The notes beneath the pieces were generated by a model that was not told where the DNA came from, searched no databases, and saw nothing but the letters and a program-made list of their open reading frames with translations. A program made the translations under genes and the position numbers. DNA of 64,000 nucleotides from Elymus sibiricus (lineage: Eukaryota; Streptophyta; Magnoliopsida; Poales; Poaceae). Position 1 is the first letter of the stretch. Each line of letters opens with the position of its first letter. The DNA is taken from positions 434,389,830 through 434,453,829 of the forward strand of contig CM077663.1 of the NCBI GenBank assembly GCA_039707655.1. The letters run 5' to 3'. Of the stretch, positions 1 through 10,900 are shown piece by piece.

Positions 1-1096
1 TCATTAAATGCATGAGAAATAGCAAATGAAGTCAGAAAAGGGTTGAAAATTGATGATGTGGCTTGGAATGGTGCATATTGAACGCACAAAAAGTCTGGAG
101 TTAAAATATGTGAAAATAATGAAATCCCTTTGTAATAGATGAGTTTTCGTCCGAAACCCTGATACTTCGAAAGAGATTGTTTAGTTTGTACACGAAGTGC
201 ATCCAGTTTTTGCCGTAACCCTCTAAACTTTTTAGTGCATGCTATGTGGGTGAAATTATGATACCATGCCAAGTTTCAACCTTTTTAGAGTTCATTTGTA
301 GTGCTTTTCAACTTCATGGTCATTTAGCTCAAAAAATCATTAAATGCATGAAAAAAAATACTAATTACTTGAACAGAAAAGAAAATATAACATTATTAGA
401 TTAACAAAAAGTATTTTATAATATTCTTCATTTGTAGTGCTTTTTTACTTTCATGGTCATTTAGCTGAAAAAAACATTAAAATGCTCAACTAAAAAGCTT
501 TTATAAAACTCTAATAGCAAAAAGAATCAACTAAAAAGAATCAACTATAATATTTTGTTATGATCAACTAAAACAAAACTATAATATTCTTCAATAGCAA
601 AAAGAATCAACTAAAAAGCTTTTATAAACCTCTAGTTATGATCAAAATATAATTTTGCAAAAAATAACATAAAAAAAAATGCCCGCCTACTAGGCCACCA
701 CGTCCTGCATACGACTAGAAACCCAACTATACATGGGGCAGGATGCAGGCCCACGGGACAAGTAGGGCCAATAGAGCAGAGAGAGTGTTAGGCATGTACT
801 GCCTGCAATAGAGAGGAGCTCGAGAGGGAAGCCGCAACAGGGCTTATAAATCACTACGAGCGTGCTTCACTTGGCGAGGTGGGACTAAACTCCCACCGCC
901 CCGCGCCAGTGCCAGGAACAGCCCTTTAGTCCCGGTCAGAGCCACCAACCGAGACTAAAGGCTTGAGCTTCCCGCCCTTTCTCCTGGTGAAATTCACCTT
1001 TAGTCCCGGTTGATGGCTCCAACAGGGACTAAAGGGGACTAAAGGGGGGGGCCTTTAGTCCCGGTTGGAGCCATCAACCGGGACTAAAGGGTGGGG

Positions 1097-1103
1097 TATA
1101 TAA
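1097..1103 (+). promoter_or_regulatory. TATA box inside the CACTA element
   Basis: TATATAA sits just inside the left block of inverted CCGGGACTAAAG motifs. It is followed by a GC-rich leader, an ATG at 1207 opening a short Ser/Pro/Arg-rich frame, and a possible splice donor (GTGAGC) near 1353. This is the usual layout of a grass CACTA promoter and first exon. It may drive the ORFs at 2.7-4.6 kb. Confidence 0.4.
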
Positions 1104-1470
1104 GTAGGACTTAGGAAATTTTCTAAAAGCCATCTGCAGTTTTCGATCTCCCTCTCCCCCGACGGCGCCGAAGACCACCTCGACGCCGCCAGGCTGCCGG
1201 ACCTCGATGTCGCCTCCCCGAGATCGCTCCTCGTCGCCGCCCCCGACGCCGTCCCCGACGCCGTCGCCTCCCCGAGCCCGCTCGCGCATCGCCGCCCCCG
1301 TCGCTGTCCGGCCCCGTCGCCTCCCCGAGCCCGCTCCCCTCCTCCTCCTCCTAGGTGAGCCGCCGGCCACACCGCCGTTCCCCTCCTCCTCCTATCCCCC
1401 CTCCCCCCCCCCCCCCCCCCCCCCCCCGCGGTCACCGTCGTCGCCCGCGCGCGTCCGTCGCCGGCCGAAG

Positions 1471-2145
1471 CAGTGGCGGTGCCAGGATCCAATCCATGTG
1501 ATGTCAAGATTTTATTAACAGAAAATTTTGTAGATAAATTGGATAGAAACCAAAAAAAATCATACCTTAGTATAAACTTATGATTGCATGCCTTTTTTGA
1601 CCATCCATATTTCGATATGTATGCATATAGCAACACTAGTTAGAAAAATGATATCTGAATTTTTGATATGCAACAATCTCTTACTTCATAGTTCCTATTT
1701 TTCTTTGGGAGAGAAGAAAATTAGAAGAGGCGGAAGATAGAACTTACAAGAGGAAAGGTCTCGTCCTGATGTTGGATCGGATGACGATTGACGGTGCATC
1801 ACACGTTGCTGCCGGCTTGTCGGAGGTGGATGTGCCTCACGTCCATACCATAGATCGCATCCAAGTTTTTTATTTTGAATATGGTTACATGGGAAGGTGG
1901 AACAGTGGAACCATAAATCACGGGATTACGAGATCAGACAATCGGGGAAGTTATTAGGGATTCCTTTGCTAGTTTGCTTCTTACGACCCAGCCAACGTTA
2001 CCCAATACAAATGACAAGTGGGCCTTGTAGTCAATTTCCAGAATTATTTTTTTGTAGCAGCTAAGTACGTATACATGGGGCCTTTAACTTGCCAAATTCC
2101 TGTGTAGCTAGGCGACTACACAGCGACAACGTGGCTTCGCCACTG
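1471..2145. mobile_element. non-autonomous hAT-like element
   Basis: The left end reads CAGTGGCGGTGCCAGG and the right end is the inverse of CAGTGGCGAAGCCAC. Flanking octamers GGCCGAAG (1463-1470) and GGCCAAAA (2146-2153) match at 6 of 8 positions, as expected for an old 8-bp hAT target duplication. The 675-bp interior has no convincing coding sequence. The termini match the two short elements at 39.7 and 40.6 kb. The element lies inside the CACTA, just after a run of 25 C (1403-1427). Confidence 0.5.
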
Positions 2146-2728
2146 GGCCAAAATACGTATGAATTGGGCTAGCTAGACAATGCACGATAACAAATATTGA
2201 CAGGGCATTTTGATCGATATGACTAGCTTGATTTGTCATGATACCTGCGATTGAGCCAGTTTCTATGACCTTTGGGTCGATCTTGGCGACAATTAATAGT
2301 AGATTCTAAAGCGCGTTCAAAAGTAATGTTCCTAGGCAAATAGATCGAGTGAAACCCTAACTAAATTTTTAGTTCGGTTAGATGATTTCTAACCATCATG
2401 GTTAATTCTGCCACATTTGTCCCCAAGATTCTTCCTCATTACAGATCTAGGAATTAGTTACTTTTGTAGTTAAACATGCATATACCATATGGAAATCTCT
2501 CTCTTTTGCCACAAAAATTAAGATGGCATTTTAAGTTGATTTGTTGATCGGTGAGGAAGATGCTTGTTTAATTGCTACCTTACATGATTTTAAGTGCTAT
2601 CTGTGCTCTTGGGCGCGCGCCACACACACACATACACATCATTAGGCTTTGTTATTAAATATGGTATTGTTGTTATTGTTGTTAAATAAAATGATATTTG
2701 CTATAGCCACAATTTGTTCTCGTCGACG

Positions 2729-3154
2729 ATGCCAATCCCGCATCCTCGTCGTCGACTCGGCGCCGACAACCAGTTTGGGAGGCGCCATGTCCAGGACTGG
2801 GCTCCGTCGGGCTGGCACTGGGGGGTGCTACCTTCCGAGGCGCGCAGCTTGGTGAGGAATCTGGGTCTCGTCGTCGATCCAGAGCTTCTTTGGTGGCGGT
2901 CGCGTGGGCCACTATCGGTGCGGAGGCAGCCGGCAACCGAGGAGGTGGTACATCGCCGTGTCAGGGAGGAGGACGAGCACGTCCGTCGCTACATGGTTGC
3001 GTTGGACGCCAGGTTCTCCAATACCTGGCAGTTCCTTCAGGGATCTCACCCGAGCTATGATCCTGTGATGGTTCCTTCTCTTTGGGTGTCCATCGCCCAC
3101 GCCTCAGGAACCGCGAGTGAACTAGATTATTCGATAGTATTCGAGTTGTATTAG
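2729..3154 (+). CDS. uncharacterised transposon-associated ORF
   Basis: An open frame of 141 codons runs from an ATG at 2729 to a stop at 3154. It encodes an Arg- and Trp-rich, highly charged protein with a run of acidic and basic residues around RREEDEHVRR-like sequence and a C-terminal Ser/Leu-rich part. No known domain is recognised. It lies in the CACTA upstream of the B3-like exons and is probably one exon of the element's own transcription unit or a captured fragment. Base composition (GC-rich codons) differs from the AT-rich flanks, which supports real coding history. Function unknown. Confidence 0.35.
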   Translation: MPIPHPRRRLGADNQFGRRHVQDWAPSGWHWGVLPSEARSLVRNLGLVVDPELLWWRSRGPLSVRRQPATEEVVHRRVREEDEHVRRYMVALDARFSNTWQFLQGSHPSYDPVMVPSLWVSIAHASGTASELDYSIVFELY

Positions 3155-3337
3155 TGATAATATCCGATGCTTCATTAACTGGATTATTCGAGATGTATTA
3201 GTGATATTATATGATAATATTATATGAAGAGTCCCCGACGGTCACCGGTGATATCACATGTATTAGTGATATTATATGATGATCTTGCTTAAAAAAAATT
3301 CCGTCGATTTTTAATCTTAAAATCATGAACACAGGAA

Positions 3338-4579
3338 ATGTCGACGTCGTCTGACGACGATAGGATCCCTCAGTGCCCTTTGTGCTGGGAGACAGGGGTA
3401 TATGCGACCTTTATCCTCACCTGGACAACGATAGGTCGTTCACCGTCAAGCTAACAGAAGAATTTAGTATTATTACGGTGTGTAAAGACGACATGTATTT
3501 TTTGTTAATGAAGTATGATGTGTGCTTTTTTGCTTTAATTAACCTTTAATTTTCTTTTGTACAATTCGACTAGTGCGTTCTCTGTCATGCAAGATTCGTT
3601 GTCTTGGACAAGTTCCATTTCAAAGAGAAGGGTAGTACAGAGCCTAAGATAGCTCACCTAAGAACGGAGCATTACACTTTTGTTGTTAAGGTGAAAAATA
3701 ACGAAGATCACACATATTTTGGTTGTTCTAATTGGAGAGCATTTTGCAAGGCGTATGGGTTGGATGAGGACATGAACATTACCTTCGATCTTGGTAATGA
3801 CGATGTTCGTGATAATAATATAGATATTTGGGTGCATGCGGAGGATGACTTGATTCCGGTGCTACCTCCAGGTGCGTTTGTCAACAGATTTGTTAGGTAA
3901 TTTATATTGATTATTGAAAAGTATTTGGTACTCATCCCGACTAAATTTCTTTATTTTTAATTATCAGCTTATTTCCGTGCTACAAGAATTACCCGACAGA
4001 TAATAGATCGGACGTACTACAGTTATGACTCCAAGCTTACTTGTTTGGAGAAAGATCATCTCATCTCATTTATTCATGATGTTCAGCATCATAATGAAAA
4101 TTACATGACTGGTAACATTTATCATGAATATGTGCCACCAGTGCACAAGTTAAACCCTTACAACATCACTAGAGACAACTTTGTAAGATTTTTTTTATAC
4201 TTGTGTCATTAGTCCATCATTTTCATACATTGCTCTATCAGTAGAAAAGTAGTTTGCTAACTATGTTATTATAACTTATGTTCTTCAATAGGTACTCCCG
4301 CCAGAGACCGTGCCTAATTTGATGTTTACCAAAGGTGATTTGCATATGGTTAGTTTACGGCCAATGCCGATGAGTTACCCTGGTAAATACAAGATATCTC
4401 GAAGTGAGAAAACCATGAAAATCCAAGGATGGAGCATGGCAATAAAAGCATCCAGGCAACCACTTGGAGACTATAACTTGCGCAAGCCACAAGTTGGAGA
4501 TAAGTTTATCTGTATTCTTCAATGGGGAGATGCAGGAGTTCACCTTTTTTATGCTATTTTACGTAGAAGAGAGCAGTAG
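3338..4579 (+). pseudogene. B3-domain-like protein gene carried by CACTA, frameshifted
   Basis: Four exons can be spliced by eye: 3338-3477, 3574-3896, 3968-4182 and 4292-4579, each with GT/AG borders. Exon 1 starts MSTSSDDDRIPQCPLCWE but needs a one-base shift near 3400 to continue as DLYPHLDNDRSFTVKL. Exon 2 then reads CVLCHARFVVLDKFHFKEKG and continues to the motif NWRAFCKAYGLDEDMNITFD and IDIWVH. Exon 3 (RQIIDRTYYSYD) again needs a shift at its 5' junction. Exon 4 holds a second similar block from LMFTKGDLHMV to FICILQWGDAG. The pattern of a pseudobarrel with a Trp/Phe/Gly core is what B3 DNA-binding domains look like, here as two tandem domains. It is a transposon passenger rather than a host gene. 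The two frame breaks make a full product unlikely, though annotation errors in my splice are possible. Confidence 0.5.
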
Positions 4580-4732
4580 TTAATGTTTCTAAGCTGTGAT
4601 AACTTGATCACTTGCTCTAGTATGGTAACAACCAGAATGATGAGGAGTTCACCTTTCTTATGTTATTTTACCTAGAATGATGAAGAGTTGATTAAGATGA
4701 TGATGAGTTGTAATATATATGACATATGCCAG

Positions 4733-4833
4733 TACAAATTATATGGATGCAATAGACCAAGTTGAATTAGAGGAAAATATGATTCGTATTTTCCTCTAAT
4801 TCAACTTGGTCTATTGCATCCATATAATTTGTA
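4733..4833. repeat. 47-bp perfect inverted repeat with 7-base loop
   Basis: Left arm 4733-4779 and right arm 4787-4833 are exact reverse complements around the loop TGATTCG. A second imperfect partner of the outer left arm occurs near 4857-4880. It lies about 150 bases after the stop of the B3-like gene, so a transcript of that gene would fold into a long hairpin. Confidence 0.9.
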
Positions 4834-5009
4834 TTGATGCTGGATGTTTTTTTCCATAATTTGTACTGATGATGTTATATATATTAATATGTGTAACCGC
4901 GTGAAAATACAATATAAATATAAAAGAAAATGAAAACACAAAATGAAACACGACCCTTTCCAAAAAAAAACAGCGCCTGGCAGGTGCTGACGCGTGGCTG
5001 CCTTATTGT

Positions 5010-5043
5010 CCCGGTTCGTGTTACGAACCGGGACTAAACGTCC
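5010..5043. repeat. short palindromic hairpin in CACTA sub-terminal region
   Basis: TCCCGGTTCGT and ACGAACCGGGA face each other across GTT. This is a normal sub-terminal transposase-binding type repeat of this CACTA group and is part of the element's right end. Confidence 0.7.
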
Positions 5044-5212
5044 TCCTGCTTGGGCACCCGACAATGGCCACGTGGAGCCACTTTAGGCCCGGTTCGTAAC
5101 CCAACCGGGACTAAAAGTGAGGGCCTTTAGTCCCGATTGATTTGTCCCGGTTGGAGAACCGGAACTAAAGGCACTTCAAAACCGGGACTGATGGCCCATT
5201 TTTCTACTAGTG

Positions 5213-5609
5213 GTCTTGTCGTCGAGCATGGTAGGCGACTGGGAGTCGGGCGGGCTCGATCTCGGGTAACGTTGAGATGGAGGGGGACTATGACGAAGAG
5301 AGCCCGTCAAGGATGGTAGCGTCGAGTACGGGCGCTCCTTCTTGTGGGTCAGGTCGAGGGAGACGAGGAGCACCAGCATTCGTCGCAGCCGTTGTCGAGT
5401 AGGACAAGGACGTCGTGCTCGCGCTCCTCCTCGGCCTCGGTAAAAAAGAAAACTTTGGAGCAGGCAACGCGGGAGAGAGGAAGAGAAGGCGGCTACGCGC
5501 GTCGTCGGAGGGAGGCGGCGACGCTGGCGAGAGGGAGGCAGCAACGTGCATCGTCGGAGGAGAGCTAGGGATTTGGCGGAGGGGAACGACATAGCGGTGC
5601 GGAGAGTGA
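5213..5609. other. GC-rich spacer, no gene recognised
   Basis: The stretch between the CACTA end and the next element is GC-rich and has overlapping open frames on both strands, but none resembles a known protein. Confidence 0.4.
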
Positions 5610-5881
5610 GAGCATCTCCAACAGACGTGCGCACGTGCGGCACGCAAAAAAAAATTTCAGCGCGTGTAACGGTCGTTTTTGCGCCCGAGTAGGCAGTTGC
5701 TTCACCAGGCACTGCAATTTTTTAGCGCGTCAGAGTGCCGCTTTAGCAGGCGTGACAAAATAGAGCGTCGTTGTAGTCATATTTCAAACAACATAATTCA
5801 TTAGCATATTTCATAGCATATTTCAACCAACATAGTTCATAGCATAGATAGTTTAAAAATGATAGAAAAGCCGGCGGCTAA

Positions 5882-6448
5882 CTACTCGTCGTCGTCGTCC
5901 TCCGACTCGGTGGTGTCCTCCTCCGACTCCGACGTCGAAATGAAGGCGTCAACCCACCGTTCATCGTCGGCGTCCCAGGTTGACGCTTCTGTGAGCTCGA
6001 CCTCCTTCCGCAAACACATGTCCTCGCGATAGGCGGCTCGCTCAGCCGTCCTCTCCGCCCTCCTTTGCACGTAGAATTCACGCTCGTTGACGACGTCCTC
6101 TGGGCAGGGTTGGTGCCACGCCGCCACGGCATCCTCGTCCATCTCGGCGACGCCGAGGCGATGCTCCCGCCTCCCGTTCTCGCGACGTTCCTCGTCAGTG
6201 ACAAGCCGCGGGGGAGGCGCGAGCTCCTGCGCCCGCTCCCGCGTCACCACCCCGGGGAAGTTCATCTCCCTACGAGGCCGCCGGAGGCGCCACGCCGTCG
6301 CGTTGTACGTGCGGGCGGCCTCGTGGGCGGTGTCGAACGTGCCGAGGCCGAGACGCATCTCATCGGAGCGGATCTCGTCGTAGAAGACTCCGGAGGGGCG
6401 CGCGCAGACGCCGCGGTAGCCCGAACTTCCCCGGCGGCGCGACGGCAT
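5882..6448 (-). CDS. AP2/ERF-domain-like protein inside a transposon
   Basis: The frame starts at ATG 6448 (MPSRRRGSSG) and gives 188 residues. Residues about 11-66 resemble an AP2/ERF DNA-binding domain: YRGVCARPSG, then EIRSDEMRLGLGTFDT, then HEAARTYNATAW and a closing MNFPGV. The YRG and LGTF core motifs and the EIR strand are kept, but the usual Trp after RP is Ser here and other aromatic contacts are changed, so DNA binding may differ. The rest is a charged, Arg/Glu-rich helix (about 90-165) and a very acidic Ser/Glu/Asp tail that could act as an activation region. The open frame also extends upstream to about 6655, but the ATG at 6448 sits at the start of the domain and downstream of a TATA box. 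It is uninterrupted and intronless. The gene lies wholly between terminal inverted repeats, so it is a captured or domesticated passenger. Expression is unknown. Confidence 0.6.
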   Translation of the reverse strand: MPSRRRGSSGYRGVCARPSGVFYDEIRSDEMRLGLGTFDTAHEAARTYNATAWRLRRPRREMNFPGVVTRERAQELAPPPRLVTDEERRENGRREHRLGVAEMDEDAVAAWHQPCPEDVVNEREFYVQRRAERTAERAAYREDMCLRKEVELTEASTWDADDERWVDAFISTSESEEDTTESEDDDDE

Positions 6449-6571
6449 GGTGGCGCGGCGGTGGCGAGGCGAGAAGGAAGAGCGGCGGGGAGGGCGCGTG
6501 ACGAGGCAGAGCGGTGGAGAAGGCGCGTGGCGAGGCAGAGCGGTGGTATGGGCGTGTGGAGGGGTGCTGGA

Positions 6572-6578
6572 TTTATAG
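6572..6578 (-). promoter_or_regulatory. TATA box for the AP2-like gene
   Basis: CTATAAA on the minus strand lies about 125 bases upstream of the ATG at 6448 and inside the transposon's right arm. The gene therefore appears to carry its own core promoter. Confidence 0.5.
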
Positions 6579-6750
6579 CGCGCGTCGACACGCGCCAAAA
6601 CTACCGCGCGCCTCCGCTTTTTCCCGCGCGTGCGTCCGTTTTTTTTGCACACCACTTTTTTCCGCGTCCGCTGGAGCTCGCCGCGCAGGCGCGCACGCTA
6701 AAAGACCTGTTTTTCGCGCGCTTTATTTGGCGCGTCTGTTGGAGATGCTC

Positions 6751-7997
6751 CCGAACGAGAGCGTTGTGCGGGGTCGGCATTGTGAGGCTTTTTTTTAGCA
6801 GTGCTATATGGACGTGCACGATAGGTAACGATGGTTGTGATCTGACCCTACAACATTTGGGCAAAGGAAGACCAGATGGTTGGATTTACTATCTTGCTAG
6901 CATCGTGCAGAAAAAACATCGTGTGTGTAGTAGTTTCGCTTCTTTTAGTACTGTATCAATGAGTAGATTCTACTCATGGTTTGGAATTACAATCATGCAA
7001 GCGAACATGCTAAGAGAATCAGGAACTTTGGCTATATTGGGAAAATAAAAAGATCGTTACGCTACAGAAAACATGCATGGATCCCAAAAAAGTCTTATAT
7101 TTTGTTACAAAGGGAGTAATTTACAAAGACACCACGACGCTGGGCAAGAGGCTGCGGACCGTGCGATCACAGCTTGGAACCGAGAGGGAAACTAGCAATA
7201 AGCAGCGGGGCGGCCCTTCTGCGCCTCCAAGCCGGCGGACGGATCTTGCTGCTCACCGCGCCAGATGTGCTCACGGCTGCTAATTGAACTGCCGGAACTG
7301 TAAACCGTGGCGGGGGTGGAGGAGATGGGCAACATCGTAGTGGAGGGGATGGGAGGCGACAGTGAGTGTGGAAGGAAGGTCGCAGATCCGAGCCATGACA
7401 GGGAGATATGGCGGCGGCGACATCATAGTAGTGAGACATGACGGCAGCGACGTCGTGGCGAGGACAGATGGCGACGACGACCTATGCGGGGAGAATGAGT
7501 TGTGAGTGAGGACTTGTGCCCATGCAGTAAGAGAATGAGAGGATGACTTGTTTTCTCTTTTTAAAATGCTCGTGGCAATACAAAGGCATTCTATTAGAAT
7601 ATATAAAAACTTGTATGTTTATCGTCCGTAACACTTTACTAAGTATTGGTTGTTTTGGAGGTAGCACCGTCTGTTGGTTGCACCGTGTGCTAGACAGTGT
7701 TTCTAGTTTATTACACTATTACACTGGAATAAACTATTTTTTTCTCCCGCAAAATAAAAGGATCAGAATACCATCGCTAAATCGCTGTTTCTGTTTTGAG
7801 TTGAGATACACAGAAAAATGAAAAATGAAAACATACGTTTATCTGGTTACCGCCTCCCCGTGGGGAAAGCGGAAACGGCCGCCGCTGACGGATACTACCC
7901 CCAACGGGGGGGGGGGGCGAGCCCGCTAAACTGAACAGATAACGTCTTCGCTCCACTCTCCCTCTCAGTCTCAGGCCGCCTGCCTGCGCTCCCTCCA
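6751..7997. other. intergenic DNA upstream of PTAC14
   Basis: No gene is recognised. A truncated Stowaway end (TTATATTTTGTTACAAAGGG then GAGTA) lies at about 7095-7119. The last 90 bases before the ATG at 7998 are CT-rich (CTCCACTCTCCCTCTCAGTC) and look like a 5' untranslated leader; no clear TATA box is seen. A G run at 7906-7917 precedes it. Confidence 0.4.
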
Positions 7998-10900
7998 ATG
8001 GCGACCCCCGTCGCCTCCCCTGCTCTCCTCCTCCCCTCCCCGCTCCCCCACCCCGCCCCAACCTTCCCGCCCCGCCGCATCACCCCCACCCGTCGCCTCC
8101 TCCTCCTCTCCCCTCCCCCGCACGCCGGCCGCCCGCGCCTCCGCGACCCGCCGCCGGCGCCGGTTGAGGAGGCCGCCGCCGCCGCCGTGGAAGAGTACGA
8201 GGCGCCCCCGCTCAGGCTCCTCGACCCGCCGCAGGAGGAAGAGCCCTACCCGGACGAGGTGGGTCTGCCTCCCCTGGCACTCATTGCGCTGCGCCGCTCC
8301 CTCCCTCGCTGACGCTGCTTGGGCAACGTGTTTGCGTGCAGATGGAGGCGGCCGACCCCGACTTCTACCGGATCGGGTACGCCCGGATGATGCGCGCCTA
8401 CGGGGTCGAGTTCCTCGAGGGCCCCGACGGCATGGGCGTCTACGCCTCCCGGGACGTCGACCCGCTCCGCCGGGCCAGGGTGAGCCGCGCCGTTTCCATT
8501 TCCTGCCATTGTCCATGTTTCAAGTTGGACACATACTGCTTGCATTCAGTGTGTAGCGAGGAACTATGCATCGTGGACATGAAGATGATAGTGTGCTGGC
8601 GTAATTTACCGATCACTGGCCGATGAAGTAAATTAGTTATGCTAGAGAGGCAGTCATGTGTCAAACGTATTGTCTTAAAAATGTGGCTCCATGTTTCAGT
8701 TCTTAAAAATAGTACTCGGTTTCTCAGAGTCATGTGGGACCTGGACATTCTGACGGCCAGTGGTACTTCTCCAAAATGCCAACTCTAGTCGTATGGTTCA
8801 CGCGCAAGCTGGATCAGATGGAACAACAGGCATAGTGTAGGTTTAAGTTACCCTTTTTTGCTAGTACCAACTTGATCCTGTATTCAGTGATTCAGTCCAA
8901 TGAGGCAATGACCAACGGTCCAGATTCAAAGCAATACCTGTCACCCCTTAATGATCTTTATCATTACCTATTTTACATTTTACAGTGATGTTTTTAACCA
9001 AGAAAAAAAAATTGGCACATGGATGCCACATCTGACTAGTCAGAAAGAATGATGTACCTTCTAGTGCACGCGGTTGCTGTTTGAATGATAGATTAAGTTT
9101 ATTTGCACAATAATGTATAATTTTCTTGACTGATGTACTAATTCCTTTTATTCTGTACCAGGTGATAATGGAGATTCCATTGGAGCTCATGCTGACTATA
9201 ACTAAAAATCATCCTTGGATGTTCTTTCCTGACATTATCCCACTAGGACATCCTATATTCGATATTATCGAGTCAACAAATCCCGAGGTAAATGAATGAG
9301 CTGTCATGTTGTGAAAATGGAAATCAGACTGTTGTTTTCCCCCGGGTTTCTTGTGTATTTTATGGGCAGCTCTGTTATACTGGTCAGTTTGTTAACCACT
9401 TACGGGGTTCTTACATCAAATAATTTTATTTGTTTTGTTATGTGAAACACCTTGGAAAGATTCTAGTTCCGATGTGTTGAAGCTGTGCTTTTATGTCTGT
9501 TCTTCGTTTCCATATTTTTATGGTGTAAATTTCTACAGCATGAGTGCTGAAGAGCCTGCGTAATTGAGACTCCAGAGCAATTTTACTGCCCATTCCTACC
9601 ATATGCCAGCAAAAATCATTCTTACTGTTAGATTGGAGCCGAGGGAATTACATCACTCTCAATACCTGATGAATCCTGTTTTCTCCGTTCATTTGAATGT
9701 CAAAGCTTCAGTAATCAATAGGGATGTAGACTGCAGACTAATGTGATTCGTATTTTCTTGCAGACGGATTGGGACTTAAGATTAGCCTGCCTTCTTCTCT
9801 ATGCATTTGATGTAGAAAACAACTTTTGGCAGTTATACGGTGATTTTTTGCCTAGTGGTGATGAATGCACCAGCTTGCTTCTGGCACCTAAGGTATTCGA
9901 TAGCTAACTAAAACGTAACTCCTGCTTTGACTTTCTTTTCAGATGGAAGCTTCTCACAACTTTGAATGAGTTTGCTTATTTACCTGCCTGGCTTGCAGGA
10001 GGATCTAATGGAACTGGAAGACGAAGATCTGTCCTCAGAGATGTTAAAACGCCAGCAGCGAGCAGTTGATTTTTGGCAGAAACACTGGGTACACTTTTGT
10101 GCTATTTTATCCACTTTGCTGGCTTGGATACCTCTAACACTAGCTTGATGGGTAATGTCCAGCACAAAGCAATCCCTCTCAAGCTAAAGCGGCTTGCCCC
10201 TGACCACGAGAGATTTCTGTGGGCATTGAGCATTGTTCAGTCTCGCTCTTTCAACTTGAATATGAGAATGGGAGCTTTCATTCAAGATGCAAATGTCCTA
10301 GCTCCTTATGCCGGTACTTGTTTAATGTTTATTCTTCTTTCACCCATTTACTTATTTTCAGTCTGAAAATCAACAAAAAAACTCTTTTTGTAAATACTTA
10401 CACTTTTTTGTTTGTATCGATGAATACTGTATGATTGTTCATTATTTCATAATTCTAGCATATGAATTGGGTTGAAATCGTGGTCACAAAATGCAGAACT
10501 GCAAGCCTGAAAGATGACTTACGATCTCTCTTTTTGCCCCAGATATGCTGAATCACTCACCTGATGCTAACGTTTTCCTGCATTGGCGTTTCAAAGATCG
10601 AATGCTTGAAGTTATGATTAAGGCAGGGCATGCTATCAAAAAAGGAGATGAGGTACTGTTTAAAGAGTAGATGTACACAAGCTGCAGATGCACCTTGGCT
10701 GCAGAACACTTCTTTTTCTTTTCAGAGGGCCAATCCTTATGCCTTGGTAAAAAAAATGTTTATAGCACTTGAGAGTGGCAATCCTTGTATTTCAAGATCA
10801 GTTGCTTTTAGATTCATCTGTAGTCTCCCTCTTTGCTTTTTTAACTGTCCCTCAGTTGGCTGGCTGCTTCTATGCTCGCAGCCCATCGGGGTTCAGGGCT

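Larger units (their letters stand above)
1..5212 (+). mobile_element. CACTA (En/Spm) transposon, left end outside window
   Basis: The right terminus is visible: the element stops with CTACTAGTG at 5204-5212, the reverse complement of a CACTAGTAG terminus. Sub-terminal CTTTAGTCCCGGTT and CCGGGACTAAAG motifs in both orientations occur at about 870-1090 and 5010-5200. The AT-rich first 650 bases include a repeated block: TCATTAAATGCATGA at position 1 recurs near 337, and the phrase around TTTGTAGTGCTTTT occurs near 296 and 429. No matching CACTA start is seen in bases 1-870, so the left end lies upstream. No transposase is recognisable inside. The cargo is an unknown ORF and a broken B3-like gene. 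Confidence 0.72.
5610..6750 (-). mobile_element. TIR element carrying an AP2/ERF-like gene
   Basis: The left end GAGCATCTCCAACAGACG at 5610 is mirrored at the right end, whose reverse complement reads GAGCATCTCCAACAGACG (about 6733-6750). The arms stay GC-rich and alike in character further in (GCGCG-rich), but I could not find a clear target duplication, so the superfamily is uncertain (Harbinger-like or Mutator-like). The interior is almost entirely the AP2-like gene and its promoter on the minus strand, so the element looks like a gene-carrying cassette of about 1.1 kb. Confidence 0.6.

Noticed and set aside
6065..7048. A 327-codon open frame on the plus strand
   Set aside because: It overlaps the AP2-like gene in antisense and extends into non-coding DNA; it starts at a non-ATG codon and has no recognisable domain.
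7875..8516. Long minus-strand open frames over PTAC14 exon 1
   Set aside because: Antisense shadows of the GC-rich transit-peptide exon.
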